A stretch of DNA of 64,000 bases, taken from positions 1 through 64,000 of the forward strand of contig NZ_JAIVKL010000021.1 in NCBI RefSeq assembly GCF_020524045.1, read 5' to 3'. Shown in pieces: positions 54,991-63,923 of the stretch. Made by a program: the position numbers and the translations under genes. Under the pieces are notes generated by a model. The model was not told the origin of the DNA and ran no database searches. It saw only the letters and a list, made by a program, of their open reading frames with translations. This DNA is from Metabacillus litoralis. GTDB taxonomy: Bacteria; Bacillota; Bacilli; Bacillales; Bacillaceae. Within the stretch, counting starts at the first letter, position 1. Each line of letters starts with the position of its first letter.

Positions 54991-55416
54991 GTGAATAAAG
55001 TGTCGTCAGAACATAGAAAGAATATGAATTTGGCAATTAAAGGTATGATTGTACCAGTTTTAAGAGAGCAAGGATTTAAAGGTTCTTTTCCACATTTTAG
55101 AAGGAAGAATGAAAAAAATATTGATTTAGTTACTTTTCAATTTAATAGATGGGGCGGTTCGTTTGTAGTTGAATTGGCAATATGTCCATTAGAAGGGGTT
55201 ACAATGCACTGGGGTGAAGAAATACCACCAAATAAAGTAACTGCACATGATGTTAATAAACGATTGAGATTAGGTGCCGTGTCCGAAGAAGAAGATGGAA
55301 TATGGTTTACCTATGAAAATTCAAAAACACAAAAGGATTTTGAACAAGTTGCCTCAGATGTTCTTGGTTTATTGAATACATCAGACCGTAATTGGATTTC
55401 TATGTTATTAAAGTAA
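54991..55416 (+). CDS. DUF4304 domain protein (141 aa)
   Basis: IVPVLREQGFKGSFPHFRRK, LVTFQFNRWGGSFVVELAIC and FTYENSKTQKDFEQVA fit DUF4304. A soluble protein of unknown role, common as lone genes in accessory regions. GTG start after AAGGTAAAG. Its stop codon is part of the repeated AACGGGTGC motif. Confidence 0.82.
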   Translation: MNKVSSEHRKNMNLAIKGMIVPVLREQGFKGSFPHFRRKNEKNIDLVTFQFNRWGGSFVVELAICPLEGVTMHWGEEIPPNKVTAHDVNKRLRLGAVSEEEDGIWFTYENSKTQKDFEQVASDVLGLLNTSDRNWISMLLK

Positions 55417-55501
55417 CGGGTGCAAGTGTTTCAATAAGAACAATCGCTTGTTGACTAAAGGAGCAGTTTAAAAGAATTAAATTGAAAGAGAGGAGTAAAA
55501 A

Positions 55502-55687
55502 ATGACTATAATTTTCACGTCACCATTTTGGTTTTCGTTTCTAATTGTAATGATAATAATGTTTTTAATTAATTTCTTAGTTCAAACATTTGTTACGATG
55601 AAAAAAACCAAAATTTTAACTTGGAGTTTCTTTTCGGTCCTTCTTATTCAAAGTTTACTTATCTCTATATTTATTGAATTCATATAG
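55502..55687 (+). CDS. Small two-helix membrane protein (61 aa)
   Basis: ATG after GAGAGGAG. Two hydrophobic helices (about residues 8-30 and 40-60) separated by MKKTK. Function unknown. A terminator follows. Confidence 0.5.
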   Translation: MTIIFTSPFWFSFLIVMIIMFLINFLVQTFVTMKKTKILTWSFFSVLLIQSLLISIFIEFI

Positions 55688-55717
55688 ATATCTTTTTACC
55701 CTATTAAACTATAGGGT

Positions 55718-55752
55718 GCGAATCATGAACAAGAATATTCGCAAGTTTTTTT
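55718..55752 (+). terminator. Rho-independent terminator
   Basis: GCGAAT pairs with ATTCGC, followed by an AAG and a run of eight T residues. Confidence 0.75.
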
Positions 55753-55834
55753 AATTATTGTCAGGTTTATTGAACAATAATTGAAACTATTTATTGATTT
55801 AATACATCTATTTTTGATAAAAGGGTTGAGTACA

Positions 55835-57253
55835 ATGAAAAAGACGATTTTTTACCTCTTTGCAACAGTTGCTATTTTAGTAGCTATTTTATTTGTTGAT
55901 GCTTTTAAGACAACAAATACAACAGAGTCAACACATAAAAAAGCTATATACGTTGCTACTAATGGAAGTGATAAAAATGATGGAACAAAATTAAAACCAT
56001 TTCGAACATTAAAGAAAGCTGCTTCAAAAGCAAGAGCGGGGACGATTGTCTACATAAAAGAAGGAGTCTATAAAGAAAGGCTAATTGTTAAATATAGTGG
56101 AACAAAATTAAAACCAATCACATTTAGAGCCTACAATCAAGACAAGGTCGTTATTACTGGTGAGGACGTAAAGAATGTAGAAGGAGATACGTCCCTTGTT
56201 AACATAGACAATAAAAATTATATCACGATTAGTGGGCTCATTATTCAAGATTTAACGACTAACTTAACGAATGAAACTGTAATAGGAATGTATGTAACAG
56301 GCTCAAGCAGCCATATTACGTTAGAACATAATGATGTACGAAAGATAGAAACGCATGCAGAAGATGGGAATGCCCATGGAATTGCAATATACGGAACTGA
56401 CCCAATGAAAGATATTCATATTATAAATAATACAGTAGAGGATTTAAAACTCGGGTGGAGTGAATCACTCGTTCTTAATGGGAATATCGATGGATTTAGG
56501 GTTGAAAATAACGTAGTTCGCAGAAACGATAATATTGGGATCGATCTAATTGGTCATGAAGGAATATCAAATGATCAAAAAGCTGACTATGTTCGAAATG
56601 GTATCGTTAAAAATAATGAAGTGTATGAAATATCTTCGTACGGTAATCCAGCATATGGAGAAGAATATAATGCCGGTGGGATTTATGTCGATGGTGGGAA
56701 AAATATAACGATTGAAAAGAATACCATTTATCATTGTGATATCGGAATTGAGGCAACCTCTGAGCACGCAAAACAATATGCTGATAACATTGAAATAACA
56801 GATAACATCGTGTATGACAACTTTTATACAGGAATTTCGATTGGTGGATATGATGAAAATCGTGGAGGAACGATAAACTCGTCCATTACAAAAAACATTA
56901 TCTATCGAAATGATACAAAAGGGCTAGCAGGGGGACAGCTACTATTACAGCATGATATTAAAAATAATATAATAGAAAGAAATATCTTAACCGCTGGGCC
57001 ATCTCGTATTTTTATCGCCAACTTTTTTACATCGAATCAAGATAATGAACTAAGAAGAAATGTCTTTCATAAAGAAAAGGGAAAAAAAGGTCTTTGGGTA
57101 TGGAATGAAGAAGAATTTACTTCTTTTCAAGATTTCAAACTTGCTTCGACTAGTGATTCACAATCCAGTTACTTGGATCCAATGTTTGAAAATGAAACCA
57201 ACTATGACTTTTCATTAAAAAAGGAATCTTCTGCAATAAATATTATAGAATAA
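55835..57253 (+). CDS. Secreted right-handed parallel beta-helix protein (pectate-lyase-like, 472 aa)
   Basis: The ATG at 55835 has a weak upstream site (AAAGGG). A signal/anchor helix (about residues 4-22) is followed by the DUF1565-type start IYVATNGSDKNDGTKLKPFR. Then come repeated short beta strands of a parallel beta-helix (for example ITISGLIIQDL, ITLEHNDVRKI, IHIINNTVEDL, ITIEKNTIYHC). The order resembles PL9-type polysaccharide lyases. The catalytic residues cannot be assigned by eye, so pectate lyase activity is an inference helped by the rhamnogalacturonan lyase in the same window. Confidence 0.78.
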   Translation: MKKTIFYLFATVAILVAILFVDAFKTTNTTESTHKKAIYVATNGSDKNDGTKLKPFRTLKKAASKARAGTIVYIKEGVYKERLIVKYSGTKLKPITFRAYNQDKVVITGEDVKNVEGDTSLVNIDNKNYITISGLIIQDLTTNLTNETVIGMYVTGSSSHITLEHNDVRKIETHAEDGNAHGIAIYGTDPMKDIHIINNTVEDLKLGWSESLVLNGNIDGFRVENNVVRRNDNIGIDLIGHEGISNDQKADYVRNGIVKNNEVYEISSYGNPAYGEEYNAGGIYVDGGKNITIEKNTIYHCDIGIEATSEHAKQYADNIEITDNIVYDNFYTGISIGGYDENRGGTINSSITKNIIYRNDTKGLAGGQLLLQHDIKNNIIERNILTAGPSRIFIANFFTSNQDNELRRNVFHKEKGKKGLWVWNEEEFTSFQDFKLASTSDSQSSYLDPMFENETNYDFSLKKESSAINIIE

Positions 57254-57264
57254 TAATATAGAGT

Positions 57265-57296
57265 CTTGATGATCATTTAATCATCGAGATTTTCTT
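57265..57296 (+). terminator. Terminator after the beta-helix gene
   Basis: CTTGATGAT pairs with ATCATCGAG (one wobble), followed by TTTTC. Confidence 0.7.
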
Positions 57297-57465
57297 TATT
57301 CATTCATAAAAATAATAGTAAAAATTCAAAATAAACTAGGTAGAATAAATTAACTTAACTTAGCTGTAGGGGCTTAATCTTTAATAGGAAAACAGTTAAA
57401 GAGGATACTGTATGATAGATCTAGTTGTTACGCAGTACAACGATACTGTTCAGTAGGAAATAAAA

Positions 57466-57505
57466 AAGGACGATCCCATCAAATGTGGTGATCGTCCTTC
57501 TTTAA
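57466..57505. terminator. Rho-independent terminator
   Basis: A perfect 10-bp stem, AAGGACGATC / GATCGTCCTT, then CTTTA. It lies in the gap before the minus-strand oxidoreductase. The rest of 57297-57710 shows only a TACTG-type repeat motif. Confidence 0.7.
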
Positions 57506-57710
57506 ATATAGGGAGCTGTAGTTGAAGAAAACATTAAACAAACGCTCAGAGTTTTGGGGCATTTTTTGCTTAATATATTGTGATTTTACTTGTCAAATCA
57601 GCTTCTATTACTAGTGCGAATTTAGGCTTCTGATTGCAATTTTGTACTTCAAAACTGAACCCTTTAATCTATTAATTGACGTTTTTTAAGGGTTAAATAC
57701 TTTTTCTATT

Positions 57711-58757
57711 TTAAGTATTAGGTGAATTAGTTATCAATTGGTTATATAAGTATTTTGCATCTTCTCCAACTCCTGTAATCAACGCAGATTGTCTATTATG
57801 TTGCCAAGGTAATCCTAAAAAGAATAACCCTTTTCTTGAAGTGACACCTCTATTATGGATCGGAAATCCTTGTTTGTTGAATAGTTCATCAATCTCTATC
57901 CAATTGTAGTCTGGTTTATATCCAGTCGCCCACACCACATTATCTACTTTTAGTTGAGTTTGATCTTTGAAGATAATCACGTTATTTTCTGATGAAATTG
58001 CGCGTGATTTTAATGTGATTCTTCCATTTTTTAATAATCTTTTTAGTTCGAATCCAAAAATAGGATCAGGTTTCCTTCTTACTATTTTTCCTATGATTGA
58101 ATCATGAGGAGCCTTATATACTCCTAATTTATCAAAATACCAGAAGATGCTTTTATGACCAATATCTTGTGGAAGAAACATCATTTTATGTCCTACAGCT
58201 AGAAATACTTTTCGATCTTTAGATAACTCTGTCGCAATTTGGGCACCAGAATTTCCTCCACCGATAACGAGAGTTGTTCCATTTGTTAATTGCTTTGGAT
58301 TTTTATATTCTGAAGAATGAATTTGTAGGATATCTTCAGACAAAAACGTTGAAAAATCAGGGATATTGGGTTTTTGAAAAGGACCTGTTGCTACGACAAC
58401 ATGATTAGCTCTTAAAGAACCCTGATTGGTTTTGATAACAAATTCATCATTATCTAAAAATAATTTATTAACACTCGTATTCATCTGTATAGGTAGTGAG
58501 AATTTTTTAGCATATAGCTTTAAATATTCACTTATATCATTTTTTGTAGGGTAAGAATTTGAATCAAGGCTAAGACCTGGAAGAGAACTAAAGTCATGAG
58601 GTGTAAACAACTTTAAAGTATCATAGCGATTTTTCCATACCTCACCAATTTCGGACAACTCATCCAAAATTAAAAAAGAGAAATTACTATTCTTCAAAAA
58701 GTAACCCATTGCAAGACCCGCTTGCCCCCCACCAATAACAATGACGTCATATTTCAC
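57711..58757 (-). CDS. FAD/NAD(P)-dependent oxidoreductase, flavin monooxygenase-like (348 aa)
   Basis: An N-terminal FAD-binding GGGQAG at residues 9-14 is followed by VWKNRYDTLKLFTPHDFSSL, typical of CzcO/FMO-like proteins. A second nucleotide-binding GGGNSG (about residue 167) binds NAD(P)H. A C-terminal ATGYKPDYNW is also present. It oxidises an unknown substrate. GTG start after GGAGTGATAG. A single minus-strand gene. Confidence 0.88.
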   Translation of the reverse strand: MKYDVIVIGGGQAGLAMGYFLKNSNFSFLILDELSEIGEVWKNRYDTLKLFTPHDFSSLPGLSLDSNSYPTKNDISEYLKLYAKKFSLPIQMNTSVNKLFLDNDEFVIKTNQGSLRANHVVVATGPFQKPNIPDFSTFLSEDILQIHSSEYKNPKQLTNGTTLVIGGGNSGAQIATELSKDRKVFLAVGHKMMFLPQDIGHKSIFWYFDKLGVYKAPHDSIIGKIVRRKPDPIFGFELKRLLKNGRITLKSRAISSENNVIIFKDQTQLKVDNVVWATGYKPDYNWIEIDELFNKQGFPIHNRGVTSRKGLFFLGLPWQHNRQSALITGVGEDAKYLYNQLITNSPNT

Positions 58758-59455
58758 GTGCTATCACTCCAAAAATACTTTTTTTTATATATTACCATAA
58801 AATTCCTTGATGCTTTAAAACGAAAATCTTTGTTTGAAGAGAAATATTAAAATTTTTTTTGGCTCTACATAGCACAGAAAAAACATTTAGACGGAAATCA
58901 AAAATTGATTTTGCGACAAATTATTATTGCTGGATAAATTTTGGCAGCAAAAAAAGGTAGTTTTTTTTTATCCCTGGTGGGAAGGTCTTCTATGAGATCA
59001 GGAATTTTAATATGTTTGATAGAAATTGATAGCATTTTAATTAGTCATTTATTTAATTGATTTTTAAAAAAATAGATAAACATTTTATTTCTATCATTTC
59101 TTTGAACTTTAAACACTGGACTTTTACAAATACAATTATCCTTAATCATTTTTACATTAAACCAACTTTTCAGCATTTTTCTTACAAAATCTTTTTTTAG
59201 ACGATACGTTCTTAAATTTTCTACGATACGTGGACAAAAAGAAAAAGAAAAAGAAAATAAAAACAACATAAGAGCATGTAGAATTGAGCGAGCTTCTTTG
59301 AAAAGGAAAATCGATACAAAGGAAAATAATTGCTGCTCAAAATTATTTTTTTGAGAATTATTTATTTTTTTAAAAAAAATACGCTACCCGATCTTACTTT
59401 TTCGCTATATAGAAAATAGAAAGAAACTTACATAAAAAAAAGGTAGTGATAATAG
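58758..59455. other. Gene-free, very AT-rich stretch
   Basis: About 700 bases contain no open frame with a proper start and site. A minus-strand frame at 59045-59269 is rich in Phe/Ser/Lys and looks like chance. Several T-runs occur, but no strong hairpin. Confidence 0.6.
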
Positions 59456-60418
59456 ATGGCTTTATATCGAATGATACGTTGTGATTTTTGGGAAGATCTA
59501 GAAGTATCAGATGTGATGACGATAGAGGATAGGTACTTTTACCTTTTCCTTCTAACAAATCTTAGAACAACTCAAATTGGAATTTATAAAATATCCAAAA
59601 AAAAGATATCAAGTGAAACAGATCTTTCGATAGAGAAGGTTCATTCACTTGTCGATCGTTTCGTTAATCATCATAAGTTAATTCGATACAATCCGGAAAC
59701 TAAGGAAGTTGCCATTAAAAACTGGGGGAAACATAACCTGAATAAAGGTGGAAAACCTATGATGGATTGTATTAAATCTGAATTAAAGCAGGTAATTGAT
59801 ACGTCTCTTATACGATTTATCTCAGAAGGAATTGAGAAAAAGGAAATGCGCAGTCTTTTTGACGATTATTATCATAAAAACAATGGTAATCAAGATAGCA
59901 GCAATCCAATTGAAGAACATACAAATCAGGATTCAAATAGTGAGGATTTAGATGAAAATGAATCTGTCATTATTTCTGCTACAGAACATAATCAACAAGA
60001 AAAAGACAATAATACCAAGGCAGAAAATGATAGTAACATAGAAGAACTTCCACAAATACAAACAACAATAGATGTGAATGAAATTGTTGAGTTTTGGGAC
60101 AATAATGGTTTTGGTTTGTCGAACGTGAATGCTAAAGAGCAGCTGTTATCTTGGCTAGATGATTCAAATTTTTCACAACCAAAAAAAGTGATTGTAAAGG
60201 CTTTGACAATAGCTTGTACGAATAATAAGCGAAAATTAAACTATGTGATTGGCATTCTGAAAAACTGGGATCAACAATCATTACGAACGGTTGAAGACAT
60301 TGATTTATATCAAGAAAAGCAAAATAAAAAGACAAAGCAAAATACATACAGTGAAAAAGTTGGTAGGTCGATACCTGGGGAATTTGTCTTGGATATAACT
60401 GCTGGTGAAGATGGATGA
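59456..60418 (+). CDS. DnaD-like replication protein (320 aa)
   Basis: The N-terminal winged-helix part is MIRCDFWEDLEVSDVMTIED with YRYFYLFLL-type strands. A charged linker (about residues 140-205) leads to a C-terminal DnaD/DnaB_2 domain with the signature YVIGILKNW (263-271). Such proteins load the replicative helicase on DNA. It overlaps the helicase gene by four bases (ATGA). The pair is not next to phage structural genes. The start ATG follows AAAGGTAG. Confidence 0.85.
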   Translation: MALYRMIRCDFWEDLEVSDVMTIEDRYFYLFLLTNLRTTQIGIYKISKKKISSETDLSIEKVHSLVDRFVNHHKLIRYNPETKEVAIKNWGKHNLNKGGKPMMDCIKSELKQVIDTSLIRFISEGIEKKEMRSLFDDYYHKNNGNQDSSNPIEEHTNQDSNSEDLDENESVIISATEHNQQEKDNNTKAENDSNIEELPQIQTTIDVNEIVEFWDNNGFGLSNVNAKEQLLSWLDDSNFSQPKKVIVKALTIACTNNKRKLNYVIGILKNWDQQSLRTVEDIDLYQEKQNKKTKQNTYSEKVGRSIPGEFVLDITAGEDG

Positions 60419-61659
60419 GTATCGCAGAAAAAGCGTTTTTAGGAAGCTTGATGAAGGCTGAGTATCTTCTAAAGGATACTCTTATTAAGCCTGATCAATT
60501 AGAAAGCACAAAACATAAAGAATTAATGCGAAGTATGGTGGACTATCATCAGTGCGGCAAAACTATTGATTTAATCTCATTAACAACTTTACCAAATCTT
60601 GATTCCTTTGGAGGAATGAGTTATCTTTCTGAGCTGTTATCTTATGGTGATGTAGAGAGATTCGAAATAATTGAAAAAATGATTCTCGATCTTTGGAAAG
60701 AGAGAGAAAAGAGAAATATATTAACCATCGCTAGTTATAATGATTGGGATATATCTAAGGTGATTACCAGTTTGGATAAAATTAACCAAAGTAGAATCGA
60801 TGATCACACGTCACTACACCATGCGTTGTCATCAATCTATGAAGCACCATGGGAAGATCAAGAAATCATACATAATGCAACAACTGGAATTAAAAAACTT
60901 GATGAAGTAACAGGAGGCTTTCAAAACGGAGAAGTGACGATTTTAGCTGCAAGACCCTCAATGGGAAAAACAGATGTGATGCTTCACTTCGCGAAAATGG
61001 CAGGTTGGGACGGGTATTTGCCACTTGTTTTTTCGTTAGAAATGCCTGAAAAATTAATAACGAAACGATTAATTGCTTCAACAGGTAGCTTTAACCGTAC
61101 GAAAATGAGAGATCCAAAAAATATGTTAACAACTGCTCAAAAGAATAAATGGTCAAATGTTATTCATGAATTGAATGAAACAAATATCCACATATTTGAT
61201 GGTGCTGGACAAACAGTTGCCGAAATGAGAGCAAAAACGAGAAAAATGATTCATCAATTTCCAAACAAAAAACCAATTATTTTTATCGATTACTTAACAC
61301 TCATCTCTTCAAGTGAATCTTATGGAGGAAATTCACATTTGCAAGTAACGGAAATATCCAAATCTCTCAAAATGATGGCAAAAGATTTTGATTGTCACGT
61401 CATTTGTTTGGCGCAACTCAACAGATCAGTGGAAACAAGAGCTAATAAACGACCGATGATGTCAGATATCCGTGAATCAGGCAGTGTAGAACAAGATGCT
61501 GACGTCATTTTGTTTTTATATCGTGACGCTTATTATGACAAGGATACTCAAGATCGGTCTCTAGAAATCATTGTCTCGAAAAACCGAAATGGTCCCGTTG
61601 GATTTATTAAAGTAAAATACAACGAGCATACAGGTGGAATTGAGGATCTTAAGGAATAA
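60415..61659 (+). CDS. DnaB-like replicative DNA helicase (414 aa)
   Basis: It has a DnaB N-terminal helical domain (about residues 1-110) and a RecA-like C-terminal domain. Walker A is ARPSMGKT (179-186) and Walker B is IIFIDYL. LAQLNRSVETRANKRP and SDIRESGSVEQDADVILFLY (motif H4) are present. The chromosomal DnaB is usually about 450 aa; this shorter one is the phage/accessory type. It unwinds DNA ahead of a replisome. It starts within the DnaD-like gene by ATGA overlap. Confidence 0.9.
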   Translation: MSIAEKAFLGSLMKAEYLLKDTLIKPDQLESTKHKELMRSMVDYHQCGKTIDLISLTTLPNLDSFGGMSYLSELLSYGDVERFEIIEKMILDLWKEREKRNILTIASYNDWDISKVITSLDKINQSRIDDHTSLHHALSSIYEAPWEDQEIIHNATTGIKKLDEVTGGFQNGEVTILAARPSMGKTDVMLHFAKMAGWDGYLPLVFSLEMPEKLITKRLIASTGSFNRTKMRDPKNMLTTAQKNKWSNVIHELNETNIHIFDGAGQTVAEMRAKTRKMIHQFPNKKPIIFIDYLTLISSSESYGGNSHLQVTEISKSLKMMAKDFDCHVICLAQLNRSVETRANKRPMMSDIRESGSVEQDADVILFLYRDAYYDKDTQDRSLEIIVSKNRNGPVGFIKVKYNEHTGGIEDLKE

Positions 61660-61674
61660 AGGTTTGTTCCGAAG

Positions 61675-61835
61675 AGCTGTTTTCCTAAACTATGTTGCTT
61701 ATAAATATCCGATGAAATCAGCATAAGATGAAGTTTAGTGTCATCTTTTTTTAAAAAATTGTAGCCTAATTGCGAAAATACATTGTTTCTACTACATATT
61801 TTAGTTACGTAGCTTCAATCTTTCAGAAAAGAGAA
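61675..61835 (+). mobile_element. Miniature inverted-repeat element, copy 5 (161 bp, worn)
   Basis: The left end AGCTGTTTTCCTAAACTATG and right end AATCTTTCAGAAAAGAG match the family with more changes. The target duplication is degraded (CGAAG kept on both sides). It lies between the helicase gene and the 150-aa gene. Confidence 0.65.
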
Positions 61836-61872
61836 TCGAAGTCAAAATTCTTAATAACGAGGTGTTCAAGTC

Positions 61873-62325
61873 GTGCTTGTAAAAGAACTTTATCTGGAAT
61901 CTATTAAATTAGAAGAATCTCCATTAGCGCATTACATATACTATTTACTTAAAAAACAGAAAATCTCTTTAAATGACGATGTATCACAATTGAACCTAGA
62001 CGTGGCAGATCATCAAAAGGTAGCGGAATTAATAGAGAAAAATGTTTTGGGTTTTCACAAAGTAGCTATATACTCATTGAAGATGAAGCAAAATGACTAT
62101 GTTTTTATCTTTGCGGATAGCAAGCAAAAAGCTATTCAATTCTTCAAAGAAACGTTTGGACACGCTCCAATGAATTGTCATGAGTATTCATTAGATTGTG
62201 AACTCACTAGAGGAAATAATGTGATTTCTTTTCGTAAGATGAAGATGGAATATGAGCGTTTTCCAGTTGTAGCGGGATTTTTTAATAGGGTGGGGATGAC
62301 GGTAGCTAGTGGCGTTTCATTATAA
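61873..62325 (+). CDS. Hypothetical protein (150 aa)
   Basis: Not recognised. Soluble, helical front (KLEESPLAHYIYYLLKKQKI) and alpha/beta rear (KVAIYSLKMKQNDYVFIFAD). GTG start after CGAGGTG. It may have been part of the replication module upstream but is separated from it by the mobile element. Confidence 0.5.
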   Translation: MLVKELYLESIKLEESPLAHYIYYLLKKQKISLNDDVSQLNLDVADHQKVAELIEKNVLGFHKVAIYSLKMKQNDYVFIFADSKQKAIQFFKETFGHAPMNCHEYSLDCELTRGNNVISFRKMKMEYERFPVVAGFFNRVGMTVASGVSL

Positions 62326-62530
62326 TCAGAGGTTAATTGAGAAGCATGTAGTTCACACGGAAGAGGTTTTTAAAGCTCCTTTATCCACAATAGATTATAC
62401 CTCAACAAGTTTCATATAATAAACTCCTTATAGTGTTTCGTCTTATAATTTTACTTTTATTACCATGAATAAGACAGCTGCAGTATAATGGATATGAAAG
62501 TTAATAATTGTTAGTATCGGAGGGATTTGG

Positions 62531-63169
62531 GTGGATAAACGGTTGATTCTTGAGGAGAAATTTGAAAGTGAACAATTAAATAGCTTGCTAGAGTGGCGTT
62601 GTGAACCTAAGAAGTGGTTTGTTGATACAACGAGTTCTCAATTGGTTTTACAAACCGATCAGGAAACAGATTACTGGCAAAAAACACATTACGGCTTTGA
62701 AGCAGATAATGGTCATTTTCTTTTTATAAATACAGATAAAAATTTTAGGATGACCACAAAGGTCAAAACGTTTCCAACGTCAAGATACGACCAGGCAGGG
62801 TTGATGATTCGCTTTTCAAAGGATGTTTGGGTTAAAACTTCTTTAGAATATATAACAAATACGTTGAGTAAATTGGGTACAGTTGTAACAAATCGAGGAT
62901 ATTCTGACTGGTCGACACAAATTATGGAGTCTAAAGAGATTGACTTATACTTTAGAGTATCTAAGATTGCTCAAAATTGTTATGTTGATTTTTCCTTGGA
63001 TGGAGAAGAATGGATGCAAATAAGGCTAGCTCACCTGGATATTCCTTGTGACTCAACAATTTCAGCTGGATTATTCGCATGCAGTCCCAAAGGAAAAGAT
63101 CAAATTGTGAGGTTTAATTTTCTTACGATTGAAGAGCTTTCTAGTGATCCAAATGAAGCTTACCTTTAA
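62531..63169 (+). CDS. DUF1349 (concanavalin-like) protein (212 aa)
   Basis: A jelly-roll protein of the DUF1349 family (annotated elsewhere as regulation of enolase). It has WRCEPKKWFVDTTSSQLVLQ, the block RYDQAGLMIRFSKDVWVKTS, ITNTLSKLGTVVTNRGYSDW and AGLFACSPKGKDQIVRF. GTG start after GGAGGG. Its role is not established; a carbohydrate-binding-like fold is known. Confidence 0.85.
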   Translation: MDKRLILEEKFESEQLNSLLEWRCEPKKWFVDTTSSQLVLQTDQETDYWQKTHYGFEADNGHFLFINTDKNFRMTTKVKTFPTSRYDQAGLMIRFSKDVWVKTSLEYITNTLSKLGTVVTNRGYSDWSTQIMESKEIDLYFRVSKIAQNCYVDFSLDGEEWMQIRLAHLDIPCDSTISAGLFACSPKGKDQIVRFNFLTIEELSSDPNEAYL

Positions 63170-63195
63170 TAAGTACATAATTAAAGGCGTTATAA

Positions 63196-63381
63196 TTGCA
63201 CGAAATGGATAAAGATAAAAAAACTTTTATTAGGTATAAGTATGACAATGGGAAAATTCAAACAGGGAGAATTAACTTTTATCAGAAACTGCGATTAATA
63301 GGTATCAAATCACTAAGCTATTATCTACTGGAGATTCTATTACTAAGGCTCTTTTCTGAACAATTGTTGCTATGTAACTAA
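63196..63381 (+). pseudogene. Small ORF truncated by a mobile element
   Basis: A TTG start with AAAGGCG 8 bases upstream. The first about 47 codons read as protein (KKTFIRYKYDNGKIQTGRI, then KLRLIGIKSLSYYLLEI). The last 11 codons and the stop lie inside the mobile element that begins at 63347. The original gene was cut by the insertion. Confidence 0.55.
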
Positions 63382-63508
63382 AAATTTGAATGCAAATAGT
63401 GTTTTTTCACTATAAGGGTACCATTTTATGAAGAAAAGATGCCACTAGACTTTATACAAAGCTAATTGCTTTAGGTATTTAAAAGCAACAAATTTAGTGT
63501 AAACACCC
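63347..63508 (-). mobile_element. Miniature inverted-repeat element, copy 6 (162 bp)
   Basis: It starts GGCTCTTTTCTGAACAATTG and ends AGTGTAAACACCC. Reverse orientation relative to copies 2, 3, 4 and 5. Flanks ATTACTAA and TTTAATAA agree at 6 of 8 positions. Confidence 0.75.
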
Positions 63509-63611
63509 TTTAATAAAAAAATAACCCACCACTGAGCTTTTTCATGCAATGCAATTGGGTGAGTTATTAAATAATTGAACCAAGGGGTTTGTCCATTTTG
63601 CCAAACAATTT

Positions 63612-63923
63612 TCAATATGAGTTGTTTGGTGTATTCGTGTTACCTTCATTTTCTAATCTCATTAAATGAATATCTCTTACAATTTGAATTAGAGAACGGA
63701 AAACCATAAGGAAACTACCAGCGATAAAAAAGGAAATAGCATATACTTCGTCAAATTTTGATAAAAAGAGAATACTACCGGTCAAATATAACAAACCTTG
63801 AAGAATATTGTTAAGGTAGTAAACCATTTGATAACGATTTTGGATGACCATATTCTTTTTTCCTAAATGAATTCGAATTTGTTCTTGATCAAGAGTTGTT
63901 CGATTTTTTAATTTTTTTAACAT
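63612..63923 (-). CDS. YrhK-like membrane protein (103 aa)
   Basis: The region NRYQMVYYLNNILQGLLYLT through IAGSFLMVFRSLIQIVRDI is a YrhK-type domain with two membrane helices (about residues 36-55 and 62-80). Start at the ATG at 63923 after GGGTGAATAAA; the frame opens at 63932. A stem (AATAAC ... GTTATT) at 63516-63571 may be its terminator. Confidence 0.75.
   Translation of the reverse strand: MLKKLKNRTTLDQEQIRIHLGKKNMVIQNRYQMVYYLNNILQGLLYLTGSILFLSKFDEVYAISFFIAGSFLMVFRSLIQIVRDIHLMRLENEGNTNTPNNSY

Noticed and set aside
59045-59269. Minus-strand open frame of 74 codons
   Set aside because: No ribosome-binding site, and a Phe/Ser/Lys composition expected from AT-rich non-coding DNA.
59456-61659. 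A prophage at the DnaD/DnaB-like genes
   Set aside because: No integrase, repressor, terminase or structural genes are seen in the flanks available.
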